From: Candidatus Saccharimonadota bacterium
GTDB taxonomy: Bacteria; Patescibacteriota; Saccharimonadia; Saccharimonadales; Saccharimonadaceae
Reading direction: 5' to 3'
Length of the DNA stretch: 64,000 nt
NCBI GenBank assembly: GCA_905365145.1
Contig: CAJPIO010000001.1
Coordinates: 248,001 to 312,000 of the forward strand
Part shown: positions 53,269 through 61,833 of the stretch, piece by piece
Numbering within the stretch: position 1 is the stretch's first letter
How the letters are laid out: every line of letters starts with the position of its first letter
The notes under the pieces: model-generated
Told to the model about the DNA's origin: nothing
Seen by the model: only the letters and a program-made list of their open reading frames with translations
Database searches by the model: none
Made by a program: the position numbers and the translations under genes

Positions 53269-53976
53269 ATGCCTGCCAAATTTCAAACTATCGACGATCC
53301 GGAGTTCGGCGAGATTGTTATCATGCGCCGCGCTACTCGCTACACCCGCATCAAGCTCGGCACCGACGGGCGCTTTGTCGTTACTAGCGGCCGGCTGGTA
53401 CCGCTGGCGTTTATTCGCTCGTTTATTGAACGGTCGCGCGAAGACTTGCGCAAAATAGCCAAAGATTCGTCCATCGCCCAGCCGTATCGCGACGGGCAGC
53501 TCATCGGCAAAACCCATCAATTAGCTATCGTACCGACACAGATGATCAAACAGCCGGAAATTCGTACCATGCGCGGCAAGCTTCTAGTCAAGCTGCCGCC
53601 CGAATTTTCACTCGAAGATCAAGATGTTCAGCAGCAAATCCGCGACGAAGCAATCAAGATCCTGCGCCGCGATGCCAAAAAATACTTACCGCCGCTACTA
53701 GAAGAATTAGCTGGCACTCATGGTTTCGCTTACCAGCGCGTTCGCTTCAGCCACGCTGGCAGCCGATGGGGCAGCTGCAGCTCCAACGGAACTATTAGCC
53801 TCAATATTGCTTTGATGAAACTACCCGATGAATTGATTCGGTATGTATTGATTCACGAGCTCTGCCACACTCGCCATATGAATCACTCCGCAGCCTTTTG
53901 GCGCGAAGTTGAACGCTACGATCCGCACTACCGCCTCCACCGGCAGCAGCTCAAGCGCCAAACTCCAATCGTCTAA
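53269..53976 (+). CDS. YgjP/DUF45-type zinc metallopeptidase-like protein
   Basis: The 235-aa protein has RRATRYTRIKLGTDGRFVVTSG in the N-terminal part, then RVRFSHAGSRWGSCSSNGTISLN and VLIHELCHTRHMNHSAAFW, the HExxH...H zinc site of the DUF45/YgjP (M48-like) family. The activity may be peptidase or nucleotide-related; both are proposed for the family. It starts 4 nt after the kinase gene, so co-transcription is likely. Confidence 0.87.
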   Translation: MPAKFQTIDDPEFGEIVIMRRATRYTRIKLGTDGRFVVTSGRLVPLAFIRSFIERSREDLRKIAKDSSIAQPYRDGQLIGKTHQLAIVPTQMIKQPEIRTMRGKLLVKLPPEFSLEDQDVQQQIRDEAIKILRRDAKKYLPPLLEELAGTHGFAYQRVRFSHAGSRWGSCSSNGTISLNIALMKLPDELIRYVLIHELCHTRHMNHSAAFWREVERYDPHYRLHRQQLKRQTPIV

Positions 53977-54002
53977 GTCTTTTCATAAATTGCCTTTACG
54001 GT

Positions 54003-54008
54003 TATACT
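54003..54008 (+). promoter_or_regulatory. -10 box of the histidine kinase gene
   Basis: TATACT ends 10 nt before the ATG at 54019. Confidence 0.45.
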
Positions 54009-54018
54009 AATAATAGCT

Positions 54019-55653
54019 ATGGGTGGCCAAGTCAAAGACTATATAAACATCGATCCATCGACGCATCGCATGAAAATTATTCGCTGGATAGCGCTTTTGA
54101 TTCCGCTGCTATTAGTGGCGTACAGCGTCTTCATGCAATTCTCGCCGCTCGGCAAGCCAACGGCAGTGAATATGTACGCTTTTTATACGGTTAATATCTG
54201 TTGGGTCATCATCGGCTTTTGGCAATTTTTCACGGTGCGGCAGCATACTGGCTACATTATCGGACTCATTAGTTATCATATTCTAGCGTTAGTCTATGTG
54301 CTGACAGTTTCAGGTTTTGATATGCCGCTGATTTACACCTGGTCTGCGCTGTTGCTAGCCAGCTCTGTTTACCTGGGCCAGTCTGGCATTAATATTAGTA
54401 TTGCGACATTGTTTGCGGCTGCCTCGGGCAGTGTTATTATTCATGCTAGCGACGACAAACAAGTTGTGTCTATCGTCATCCACTTTTTGGGTACGCTCAT
54501 CATCAGCTACATGGTCAAGATGGTCATTTCAGCCCAGGCGATTGATCAAGCCGAACTCTTGCGCAGCCAAACCGCCGAGCGTCTGCAGCGCGATCGCATA
54601 GTTACTATCGTCAACAACCTCTCTGACGCTATTATTAGCACCGATAGAAACGGCATCATTTCGCTATACAACGCCTCGGCGCTAAACCTATTTGATACTA
54701 ATACCGATCTCGCTGGCAAATGTATTGACGATTTTATTTCGATCATTGACAAGAATAAACAGCCATTCAAGTTCGCTGACAAGCTGCATTCCGCCAAAAC
54801 TACGCAATACCGCGACGATCTAACTGCCAGAATATCCAACGAAAGCATTCGCCTCGGCGCAACATACTCGCCAATTCGTAGCACCAACAGTGTCAGTGAC
54901 GATGGCTATGTGATCATCTTGCGCGATATCACCAAGCAAAAATCTCTCGACGACGAGCGCGACGAGTTTATTTCGGTTGTCAGCCACGAGCTACGCACCC
55001 CGATTACTATCGCCGAAGGATCACTAAGTAATGTCTCACTGATGATCAAGCGTCCCGACATTCCAAAAGAAAGATTAATCAATAGCATCAGCACTGCCCA
55101 CGAGCAAATTATATTTCTAGCTAGAATGGTCAACGATCTCTCAACCTTGAGCCGTGCTGAACGCGGTGTAGCCGATGAGCCAGAGAATATCGACGTTCAG
55201 GCATTAATCAATGAGCTATACGCTGAATATGCGCCACAAGCTGCCGACAAATCACTAACCTTTGACATTGACATTGCGCCGCAAGTCGGCCAGGTTAATC
55301 AAAGCCGCCTTTACCTAAAAGAGGTCTTGCAAAACTTCATCAACAATGCCATACGCTACACCGAAAAGGGCGGTGTCACTATCATCGTCAAGCCCGGCGA
55401 AAACGACACCATCAATTTTGCAATCAAAGATACTGGCATTGGCATCAGCCGCAGCGACCAGGCACACTTATACCAGAAATTCTGGCGCAGCGAAGACTAT
55501 CGCACCCGTGAAACCAGCGGCACTGGGCTTGGTCTTTACGTTGTCGCCAAACTAGCCCTCAAACTCAAAACCGAGATCAAACTCAAAAGCCGCCTCAATC
55601 ACGGATCGACATTTAGCTTTTCGCTGCCCGCCGTGAAAAAGAATAAATCTTAA
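54019..55653 (+). CDS. Membrane sensor histidine kinase, orphan
   Basis: The 544-aa protein has about six N-terminal membrane helices (about 21-38, 53-72, 80-97, 106-122, 126-140, 154-172), a PAS-like domain (VNNLSDAIISTDRNGIISLYNASALNLF, about 197-225), HisKA with VSHELRTPITIAEG (histidine near 324), and HATPase with NNAIRY, DTGIGIS and GTGLGL boxes. It senses an unknown signal. No response regulator gene lies nearby. Confidence 0.9.
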   Translation: MGGQVKDYINIDPSTHRMKIIRWIALLIPLLLVAYSVFMQFSPLGKPTAVNMYAFYTVNICWVIIGFWQFFTVRQHTGYIIGLISYHILALVYVLTVSGFDMPLIYTWSALLLASSVYLGQSGINISIATLFAAASGSVIIHASDDKQVVSIVIHFLGTLIISYMVKMVISAQAIDQAELLRSQTAERLQRDRIVTIVNNLSDAIISTDRNGIISLYNASALNLFDTNTDLAGKCIDDFISIIDKNKQPFKFADKLHSAKTTQYRDDLTARISNESIRLGATYSPIRSTNSVSDDGYVIILRDITKQKSLDDERDEFISVVSHELRTPITIAEGSLSNVSLMIKRPDIPKERLINSISTAHEQIIFLARMVNDLSTLSRAERGVADEPENIDVQALINELYAEYAPQAADKSLTFDIDIAPQVGQVNQSRLYLKEVLQNFINNAIRYTEKGGVTIIVKPGENDTINFAIKDTGIGISRSDQAHLYQKFWRSEDYRTRETSGTGLGLYVVAKLALKLKTEIKLKSRLNHGSTFSFSLPAVKKNKS

Positions 55654-55701
55654 CGCTTTAGAAAAGACGCGAAATCGCTTGCTATTTTCGCTCGGCAGTC
55701 G

Positions 55702-55736
55702 TATAATTAACTTGACAGTCTGGGACATACCAGACT
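55702..55736 (+). promoter_or_regulatory. -10 box and leader hairpin of secE-nusG
   Basis: TATAAT (55702-55707). The leader contains AGTCTGG-gacata-CCAGACT (55717-55736, 7 bp). The gene starts with GTG 55762 after GGGAGGAAA. Confidence 0.5.
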
Positions 55737-55761
55737 ATTTAATTTGGGAGGAAACACTATC

Positions 55762-56181
55762 GTGGTAAAATCCGCAAAAGGTAAGTCAAAGCAAAAGTCA
55801 CAAAACCGCATCACTCGCATTACTGCTGGCGACAAAGCTGCAAAGCCAAAGAAGCCGAGCATCCTGGCGACCGCCAAAGAATTAGCTGGCCGCGCGCAAA
55901 CCGAAAAATCTAGCACCAAAACTGCTAAGACTAGCGTCAAAACTAAAACTGCCGCCAGCAAGCCGAAGAACTCAAAAAGCCTCCGCAATCCGCTCAGCGC
56001 CATCACTGGTTATTTCCGCGGCGCCTGGCAAGAAATCAAGCAAGTCCGCTGGCCAGACCGCCGTTCGACCTGGGGTATGGTCGGCGCGCTGATCGTTTTT
56101 ACCGCAGCGCTGTTTCTGGTCATTATCTTGCTAGATTACGGCTTCGCTTGGCTATTCAAACTAATCATGGGAACAAAGTAG
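55762..56181 (+). CDS. secE: Preprotein translocase subunit SecE with a long basic N-terminus
   Basis: From GTG 55762 the protein is 139 aa. About 75 residues of K/T/S-rich N-terminus precede the SecE core: GYFRGAWQEIKQVRWPDRRSTWGMVGALIVFTAALFLVIILLDYGFAWLFKL, one membrane helix. It stabilises SecY. The start is chosen by the Shine-Dalgarno; 55744 (TTG) is an alternative. nusG follows after 10 nt. Confidence 0.92.
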   Translation: MVKSAKGKSKQKSQNRITRITAGDKAAKPKKPSILATAKELAGRAQTEKSSTKTAKTSVKTKTAASKPKNSKSLRNPLSAITGYFRGAWQEIKQVRWPDRRSTWGMVGALIVFTAALFLVIILLDYGFAWLFKLIMGTK

Positions 56182-56191
56182 AAAGGATCTT

Positions 56192-56740
56192 ATGGCAAAA
56201 TCAAATCGTTATGACAGCTCGCGGCAATGGTATGCCATCCATACTTACAGCGGCTACGAGGAAAAAGTCGCTGAAAGCATCCGCCAGCGCGCTCAAACTA
56301 TCGACATGGCTGATAAAATTTTTGACGCCATTGTGCCGAAAGAAAAGCAAGTTCAAATCAAAAATGGCAAGCGCAAAATCATCAACGCCATCATTTTTCA
56401 GGGTTACGTCTTGGTCGAGATGAAATTAACCGACGAAACTTGGTATATCGTCCGCAACACGCCAGGCGTTACCGGCTTTGTCGGCAGCGGCACCTCGCCA
56501 ACTCCAGTTTCCGAAGCAGAAATTACCAAAATTAAAAAGCGCATGAACGTTGAGGATCCAAAACACCAAATCGACTTCACAGAAGGAGAAGTAGTTAATA
56601 TCATCGACGGGCCCTTCAAAGGTTTTGACGGCGCCGTTAGCGAGATTGACGCTGCCAAAGGCACTCTTAAAGTCATGGTCAGCATGTTCGGCCGCGACAC
56701 GCCAGTCGAGCTCGATGCTTTGCAGGTCAAAAAAGTCTAG
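56192..56740 (+). CDS. nusG: Transcription elongation/antitermination factor NusG
   Basis: The 182-aa protein has RQWYAIHTYSGYEEKVAESIRQRAQ, EKQVQIKNGKRKIINAIIFQGYVLVEMKLTDETWYIVRNTPGVTGFVGSG, and the KOW domain EGEVVNIIDGPFKGFDGAVSEID. It couples RNA polymerase to the ribosome and Rho. It follows secE as usual. Confidence 0.96.
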   Translation: MAKSNRYDSSRQWYAIHTYSGYEEKVAESIRQRAQTIDMADKIFDAIVPKEKQVQIKNGKRKIINAIIFQGYVLVEMKLTDETWYIVRNTPGVTGFVGSGTSPTPVSEAEITKIKKRMNVEDPKHQIDFTEGEVVNIIDGPFKGFDGAVSEIDAAKGTLKVMVSMFGRDTPVELDALQVKKV

Positions 56741-56838
56741 GCCGCCAAGCAAAATTCTTATCACAGCAAGAGAGTTTGACGTCCTGAAAAACCGTACAAC
56801 TCGCAGAGCTTTAGCTTGCGTAATCTCGTAAAACACGC

Positions 56839-56844
56839 TATACT
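56839..56844 (+). promoter_or_regulatory. -10 box of rplK
   Basis: TATACT upstream of the rplK ATG at 56899, in a 158-nt gap after nusG. AAAGGAAAA is the Shine-Dalgarno. Confidence 0.45.
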
Positions 56845-56898
56845 ATAGCAGTTACGCACTAAATATCAGCTTCTCAATATATTTAGTAAAGGAAAATT

Positions 56899-57324
56899 AT
56901 GGCAAAGAAAATTATTGGTAACTTGAAGTTACGTATTCCGGCCGGCCGAGCAACTGCCGGACCTCCGGTCGGTTCAACACTTGGCCAGTGGGGCTTGAAT
57001 ATGATGGACTTTATCAATCCATTCAACGAAGCCACCAAAGGCATGATGGGCAAAGATGTCATCGTGCATATTCAAGTCTACGAAGACCGCACTTTCACCT
57101 GGAACTGCTTGGGTCAGCCAGTCGACGACATGATCCGCAGTGCTATCGGCATCCAAAAGGGCAGCGGCAAGCCGCACGTCGATAAAGTCGGCAAAATCAC
57201 TCGCGCTCAGCTAGAAGAAATCGCCAAAACCAAGATAGATCAACTCAACGCTATTGACTTAGATGGCGCCGTCAAGGTAGTTGCTGGTACCGCTCGCAGC
57301 ATGGGCGTAGAAGTTGTTGACTAA
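56899..57324 (+). CDS. rplK: 50S ribosomal protein L11
   Basis: The 141-aa protein has LKLRIPAGRATAGPPVGSTLGQWGLNMMDFINPFNEATKG and ARSMGVEVVD at the end, standard L11. It forms the GTPase-associated stalk base. rplA (L1), which normally follows, is absent; a tRNA-Pro gene comes instead. Confidence 0.96.
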   Translation: MAKKIIGNLKLRIPAGRATAGPPVGSTLGQWGLNMMDFINPFNEATKGMMGKDVIVHIQVYEDRTFTWNCLGQPVDDMIRSAIGIQKGSGKPHVDKVGKITRAQLEEIAKTKIDQLNAIDLDGAVKVVAGTARSMGVEVVD

Positions 57325-57372
57325 CTAAATAGTTTACACACTCCGGCGCCTAGGATATAATAGGCTAAGTGT

Positions 57373-57449
57373 CGGGGTGTGGCGCAGCTTGGTAGCGCGC
57401 ACCGTTCGGGACGGTGAGGTCGCTGGTTCAAATCCAGTCACCCCGACCA
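57373..57449 (+). tRNA. tRNA-Pro (anticodon CGG), CCA encoded
   Basis: Acceptor CGGGGTG/CACCCCG, anticodon arm CACCG-TTCGGGA-CGGTG (CGG), T-arm CTGG-TTCAAAT-CCAG, CCA at 57447-57449. Confidence 0.95.
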
Positions 57450-57552
57450 TTGAGCCCGTACTCAAACCCGTGTCATGGTGAACCCGTGGCGCGGGTTTTG
57501 TTTGCCTCATACTTGCTTTGCATCACTTAGCAATGCTATAGTTGGAGGCGAG

Positions 57553-58017
57553 ATGTATAATTGTTTTCGTTTCTTTGCCCACTCGCCGGAATGGAACACT
57601 ATCCATCAAGCTGGTTTTTTAGGCTGGCTATTAACCCCAGTTAAACAAGACCCGGCAGTTGTCCAAGAGTTTCCTATATATATCCAAATCGGTCTTAAAT
57701 CGTCCGATATGTATCTTGACCTGCCTGTCTGCGCAATAAATGCCATTTTGTTTCTTATGCTTTTTGGGCTGGGGTCTTACTTGGTTTCATTTGGTATGAA
57801 ATACCGTTCATGGCGCACAACAGGAGCGATTCTCATCCTTGCTGGATTAGGATGGTATTTTACGCTACGCAACTACTGTGGCAACTACTATAGCGCCACG
57901 TTTATCATCAAAGTCGTATATACGCTCGTCGCTTTAGCTTTTGCTGGCGGCGGTGTTGCTATAGGAAAATATAGACGCAGCATCATTGATACTACTCGAC
58001 CATCATCACGGCTTTAA
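57553..58017 (+). CDS. Integral membrane protein, unknown function
   Basis: From ATG 57553 (after GGAGGCGAG) the protein is 154 aa with three to four membrane segments (about 61-78, 85-100 and 112-135). It is cysteine- and tyrosine-rich (RNYCGNYYSATF). No family recognised. A longer frame to 57475 starts just after the tRNA and lacks a ribosome-binding site. Confidence 0.55.
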   Translation: MYNCFRFFAHSPEWNTIHQAGFLGWLLTPVKQDPAVVQEFPIYIQIGLKSSDMYLDLPVCAINAILFLMLFGLGSYLVSFGMKYRSWRTTGAILILAGLGWYFTLRNYCGNYYSATFIIKVVYTLVALAFAGGGVAIGKYRRSIIDTTRPSSRL

Positions 58018-58082
58018 CCAATCAACTCACAAAGATTTCTATACCGCTGGCGCTTAGTTGTGGTAGAATAGAATTATAAATT

Positions 58083-58856
58083 ATGAAGGGTGAATTTTTG
58101 AATAAGCATAAGTTTAGCGTGCTTGTGATTACGCTAGCTTTTTCAGCGATATTAGGTCTAGCTACCTTCACTGGGCTAGATTATTACAAAACTGCTAAAG
58201 ACATCAGAGCCAAAGAGCAGGAAACCGCCGACAAGCTCGCTGCCGCCCAGCAAAAAGCCTGGGCCGAAAAAGCCGCCCTCCGCAAGAAAGTCTTAAAAGA
58301 CTACAACAGCACGATCATTGTTATTAATAAAAAGCACTGCTTCGAGCCAAAAACTTGGCAGCCGAATGATTTGGCGCCTATCGAAAAGGGGATATCCTTG
58401 CGCAAAGAGGCCGCTGCCCAATACAACGCCATGAAAGCCGCTGCCACGCAAGCAAAAATGCCGTTAGCCTCGACTAGCGGCTACCGATCTTACAACGACC
58501 AAGTCGAAACTTATGACTATTGGGTCAAACATAGCAACCAGAAAGAAGCTGACTCCGCTAGCGCCCGGCCAGGCTGCAGCGAGCATCAAACTGGCTTAGC
58601 CGTCGACCTCAAGGCTGACAATTGCGTCCTGCAATGCTTCGCCACTACGCCAACATACAAGTGGCTGGCCGAGCACGCCGCCGAGTACGGTTTCATCCAG
58701 CGCTATCCTGACAACGCCAAAAATATCACCGGCTATGTCGTCGAAACTTGGCACTGGCGTTACGTCGGCCGCGAAACCGCTCAAGACATGAAAAAGCGCG
58801 AGATCAAAACTCTCGAAGAATACTTCAATGTTACAGGCGGCGATTATTCAAATTAA
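58083..58856 (+). CDS. VanY/DacB-like D-alanyl-D-alanine carboxypeptidase (M15B)
   Basis: The 257-aa protein has one N-terminal membrane helix (about 9-28), a charged coiled-coil stretch, and then the M15 motifs: LASTSGYRSYNDQVETYDYW, ARPGCSEHQTGLAVDL (zinc histidine and aspartate) and VVETWHWRYVG (catalytic glutamate and zinc histidine). It trims peptidoglycan stem peptides outside the membrane. TAGAAT at 58064-58069 is the likely -10. Confidence 0.92.
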   Translation: MKGEFLNKHKFSVLVITLAFSAILGLATFTGLDYYKTAKDIRAKEQETADKLAAAQQKAWAEKAALRKKVLKDYNSTIIVINKKHCFEPKTWQPNDLAPIEKGISLRKEAAAQYNAMKAAATQAKMPLASTSGYRSYNDQVETYDYWVKHSNQKEADSASARPGCSEHQTGLAVDLKADNCVLQCFATTPTYKWLAEHAAEYGFIQRYPDNAKNITGYVVETWHWRYVGRETAQDMKKREIKTLEEYFNVTGGDYSN

Positions 58857-58923
58857 TTTTACGTAAACACACCCTAGCCCTGATATACACCAAAACAAGA
58901 GCGCGTTCAGAAAAAGTAGTCCG

Positions 58924-60654
58924 CTAACTGCCAATCTGAACAACCGAACCGCCAATTTTGCGCCGAAAATAATCGTCGTGGCTAACATACAAAATTGCGC
59001 CAGCGTAGCGCTCGAGCGCCGCTTCCAGCTCCTCAACTGAAGGCAAATCCAGGTGGTTGGTCGGCTCGTCCAGAATGAGCAATTGCGGCTCATTTGCTAG
59101 CATACTAATGAGCTGAAACCGAGCTTTTTGCCCGCCGCTCAAGCTAGCCAAGGGCACCGCGCCGTCGCTCTCAACAAAAAGGTAATCGCCCATCAGCTGG
59201 CGGATTTTGGTATCATTAATTTTCAGCCCGCGATCGAGATACATCTGCTCAATCGCTCGCGCCAGCGGCAAGTTCAGATAAGTCGCCGCTATCTCTTGCT
59301 CGTAAATGCCAACGCGAATTTGCGGATCGAGATAGAGAGAGCCCGCGTAAACGATTGGGGCAAATTGAACAGTATTTTGAATCAAAGCCTGAGCTAGCTG
59401 GGGCGGGACTTGAGCCGTTTTACGAAGCCGGCCAGAGGAAGCAGCGCTAGAGAACGCATTTGCCATCAACGCCCGAATCAGCGTCGTCTTGCCAGCACCA
59501 TTACGTCCGCGCAATTCAATAGCTTCGCCTTCGCGCAAATTGATATTAACACCTTCAAACAAAATCCGCTCATCGAAGCCTAGCGCTAAATCGCGAGCCT
59601 CGACAAGCTTGCGCTGCGAACGCATAGCGCTGTCTCGCATATTCAAACGAATGTTGCGAGCTTTGAATTTTTGATAACGGTCCGCTACTTTATAATCCAG
59701 TTGCGCCACATTCTCTCTGTCAATCCAAAAAGTCGGCTTGTCAATTTTCTCCAGTTTCTCTAGCTCGGCCGCCGCTTGGTTCTCGCGCCGCTTGAATTGC
59801 GCAATCGTGCCGGGATCGCGGGCTTTTTCTTTCAGGCGGCGAAATTGCAGAACTTTGTCGCGCAAATTAGCAATCCGCCGTTCGGTTTGCTCATAATCCT
59901 GCATGGCATTGCCTGTCGCTGAAGCATTTTGGCGCAAATAATCATCATAATTGCCGCGATAACTCGCTGATGCGCCATCGCGCAGCTCGACAATTCGATC
60001 AACCTCGGCCAGCACATCGCGGTCATGGGTGATGATCAACATTGCTTGGCGGGCGTTTTTCATCCAATCGATAAACTGCTTCTTGGCAATATAATCCATA
60101 TGATTAGTCGGCTCGTCAATCAATGCTAGATCCGCTTGCGCATGCATGATTTTCACCACCTCGACCAGGCGTTTCTGTCCGCCGCTCAAAGCCGCCAATT
60201 GGCGCTCGCCAAAACCTTCCATCTGGAAATTTTTCAGTTCCTCGGCCACCAGCTCTTCAATTCGATAAAAATCCTTCTGTCCAAAGCGCTCCAACGCCTG
60301 GCTGTACTCCTCAATCTTGCGCATATCGCTACCCATCGCTGCTGGATAAGTCGTCAAAATGTGCCGCAGCCGCGCATATTCCGGTAGCCCGCGCAAGATA
60401 TATTCCAATACCGTGATATCACCCAGACCATGGTGTTCTTGCGCCGTCGCTACAATCGTGCTGCCACGCCGAAAAACAACCGATCCTCTGTAGTCGCTAT
60501 CCGTCCCCGCCAACATGCCAAATAGCGTTGATTTGCCGACGCCGTTGCGGCCAACCAGCCCAACTTTCTCACCGTCATCTACACCGAACGCGACATTACT
60601 CATTAGCAACTTACTACCAAAGCTTTTCTCGGTAATGCGGATATCAGCTATCAT
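58924..60654 (-). CDS. ABC-F family ATPase
   Basis: The 576-aa soluble protein has two ABC domains. The first has GRNGVGKST (35-43), LSGGQKRLVEV and LALIDEPTNHMD. The linker (about residues 240-330) is a charged coiled coil. The second has GRNGAGKTT (about 385), LSGGQKARFQLI and LLILDEPTNHLD. ABC-F proteins bind the ribosomal E site and relieve stalling or antibiotic stress; this could also be a Uup-like member. TACAAT on the minus strand is 6 nt before its ATG. Confidence 0.93.
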   Translation of the reverse strand: MIADIRITEKSFGSKLLMSNVAFGVDDGEKVGLVGRNGVGKSTLFGMLAGTDSDYRGSVVFRRGSTIVATAQEHHGLGDITVLEYILRGLPEYARLRHILTTYPAAMGSDMRKIEEYSQALERFGQKDFYRIEELVAEELKNFQMEGFGERQLAALSGGQKRLVEVVKIMHAQADLALIDEPTNHMDYIAKKQFIDWMKNARQAMLIITHDRDVLAEVDRIVELRDGASASYRGNYDDYLRQNASATGNAMQDYEQTERRIANLRDKVLQFRRLKEKARDPGTIAQFKRRENQAAAELEKLEKIDKPTFWIDRENVAQLDYKVADRYQKFKARNIRLNMRDSAMRSQRKLVEARDLALGFDERILFEGVNINLREGEAIELRGRNGAGKTTLIRALMANAFSSAASSGRLRKTAQVPPQLAQALIQNTVQFAPIVYAGSLYLDPQIRVGIYEQEIAATYLNLPLARAIEQMYLDRGLKINDTKIRQLMGDYLFVESDGAVPLASLSGGQKARFQLISMLANEPQLLILDEPTNHLDLPSVEELEAALERYAGAILYVSHDDYFRRKIGGSVVQIGS

Positions 60655-60660
60655 TGAGTT

Positions 60661-60717
60661 ATTGTATCATAAATATAGCGATAAAGCATTGAAATTATGC
60701 GTATTTTGTGATATAAT
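60661..60717. promoter_or_regulatory. Divergent pair of leaderless -10 boxes
   Basis: Minus-strand TACAAT (60661-60666) lies 6 nt before the ABC-F ATG. Plus-strand TATAAT (60712-60717) lies 6 nt before the ATG at 60724. Confidence 0.6.
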
Positions 60718-60723
60718 TAAAAG

Positions 60724-61290
60724 ATGGATAAAGATCCTTCCGGGAGCGAGGGAGCTGAAGTTATTGATATTGCTCCTTACATTAAAGATAGAACTCCACG
60801 AAATATAGGAGAGGTGGTTTATGCGTCGTTTTCGAGAGGAGGAGGCGAGCAGAAAGAAGAACCAGGCTCGTCTGAAAAAGCTCCAGTTTATGATATATTT
60901 AGCGGCACTACGCAAAAAGACCGCCTTAGAGAACAGCTAGACGACGCCATACAGCAAATCAAAGCTTTGCCAGAACAGCAAAAAGACGTAAATGCATATT
61001 TAGAACAGATCGATAAATTACTCGACAATATTTACCAAGATCTTGATGACGACCAAAAACTAGAATTAGCTGCGCAATTAACATACGCACTGAGCAGGTG
61101 TCACGAGAACGTTTCCCGCGTAGCGATACCTTATCCAAACCTGCTCAAAATAATCGGTGTCGCTGCAAAATTAAGGACAAACCGTCACCCTGCAGCTCAA
61201 GCTAGTCAATCAAGAGCCTTGTATATACTTAGTCTCATGCCAGGTGCACACGATTTGGAGAACGGTACCTACACACCGCCAGAACAATAA
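60724..61290 (+). CDS. Cytoplasmic helical protein, unknown function
   Basis: A 188-aa acidic protein: a disordered first part (MDKDPSGSEGAEVIDIAPYIKD, RGGGEQKEEPGSSEKAP), then a helical part (LREQLDDAIQQIKALPEQQKDVNAYLEQIDKLLDNIYQDLDDDQKLELAAQLTYALSRC). No family recognised. It is separated by 18 nt from smpB, which has its own -10 box. Confidence 0.5.
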   Translation: MDKDPSGSEGAEVIDIAPYIKDRTPRNIGEVVYASFSRGGGEQKEEPGSSEKAPVYDIFSGTTQKDRLREQLDDAIQQIKALPEQQKDVNAYLEQIDKLLDNIYQDLDDDQKLELAAQLTYALSRCHENVSRVAIPYPNLLKIIGVAAKLRTNRHPAAQASQSRALYILSLMPGAHDLENGTYTPPEQ

Positions 61291-61296
61291 ACCTGT

Positions 61297-61302
61297 TATA
61301 AT
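61297..61302 (+). promoter_or_regulatory. -10 box of smpB (leaderless)
   Basis: TATAAT ends 6 nt before the ATG at 61309. Confidence 0.6.
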
Positions 61303-61308
61303 TAACAT

Positions 61309-61794
61309 ATGTCTAAGAAATCTAGCGCTAAGACAAAAAGGTTAGCTACTCAAACGATTGTTAACCGGCGAGCGCGGTTTGATTATGAGCTTGGCGATGA
61401 AATCGTAGCAGGCCTAAGTTTAACCGGACTCGAAGTGCGAGCAGCCAGGGAAGGCCACGTCCAGCTCAAAGGCGCTTACGTCACTATTCGCGGCGGCGAG
61501 CTGTGGCTTAATAACGCCAGTTTTAGCTTGCGGCAGAACGAACGCGGCCAACCAAATGCGCGCACTGTCGATACTAGTCCGCGCAAACTGCTGGCCAGCC
61601 GGCGCCAAATCGATCAATTAGCTGCTCGCAAAAAAGAAGGCTTCACTATCGTTCCAACCAAACTGCTTACTAGCGGACGCTACATCAAATTAGTCATCGC
61701 TCTAGGCAAGGGTAAAAAACGCTACGACAAACGCCAAGCTATCAAACAGCGCGATCTAGAACGCGAACACAGCCGCATTTTGCGCAAATTTTAG
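61309..61794 (+). CDS. smpB: SsrA-binding protein SmpB
   Basis: The 161-aa protein has NRRARFDYELGDEIVAGLSLTGLEVRAAREGHVQLKGAYV, LWLNNASFSLRQNERGQPNARTVDTSPRKLLASRRQIDQL and a basic tail. SmpB binds tmRNA for rescue of stalled ribosomes. The tmRNA gene itself is not identified in this window. The C-terminal tail enters the empty mRNA channel. Confidence 0.94.
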   Translation: MSKKSSAKTKRLATQTIVNRRARFDYELGDEIVAGLSLTGLEVRAAREGHVQLKGAYVTIRGGELWLNNASFSLRQNERGQPNARTVDTSPRKLLASRRQIDQLAARKKEGFTIVPTKLLTSGRYIKLVIALGKGKKRYDKRQAIKQRDLEREHSRILRKF

Positions 61795-61833
61795 CTGCGC
61801 CGAATACACCAAGTCTCGCGCCCTGAACCGCCA

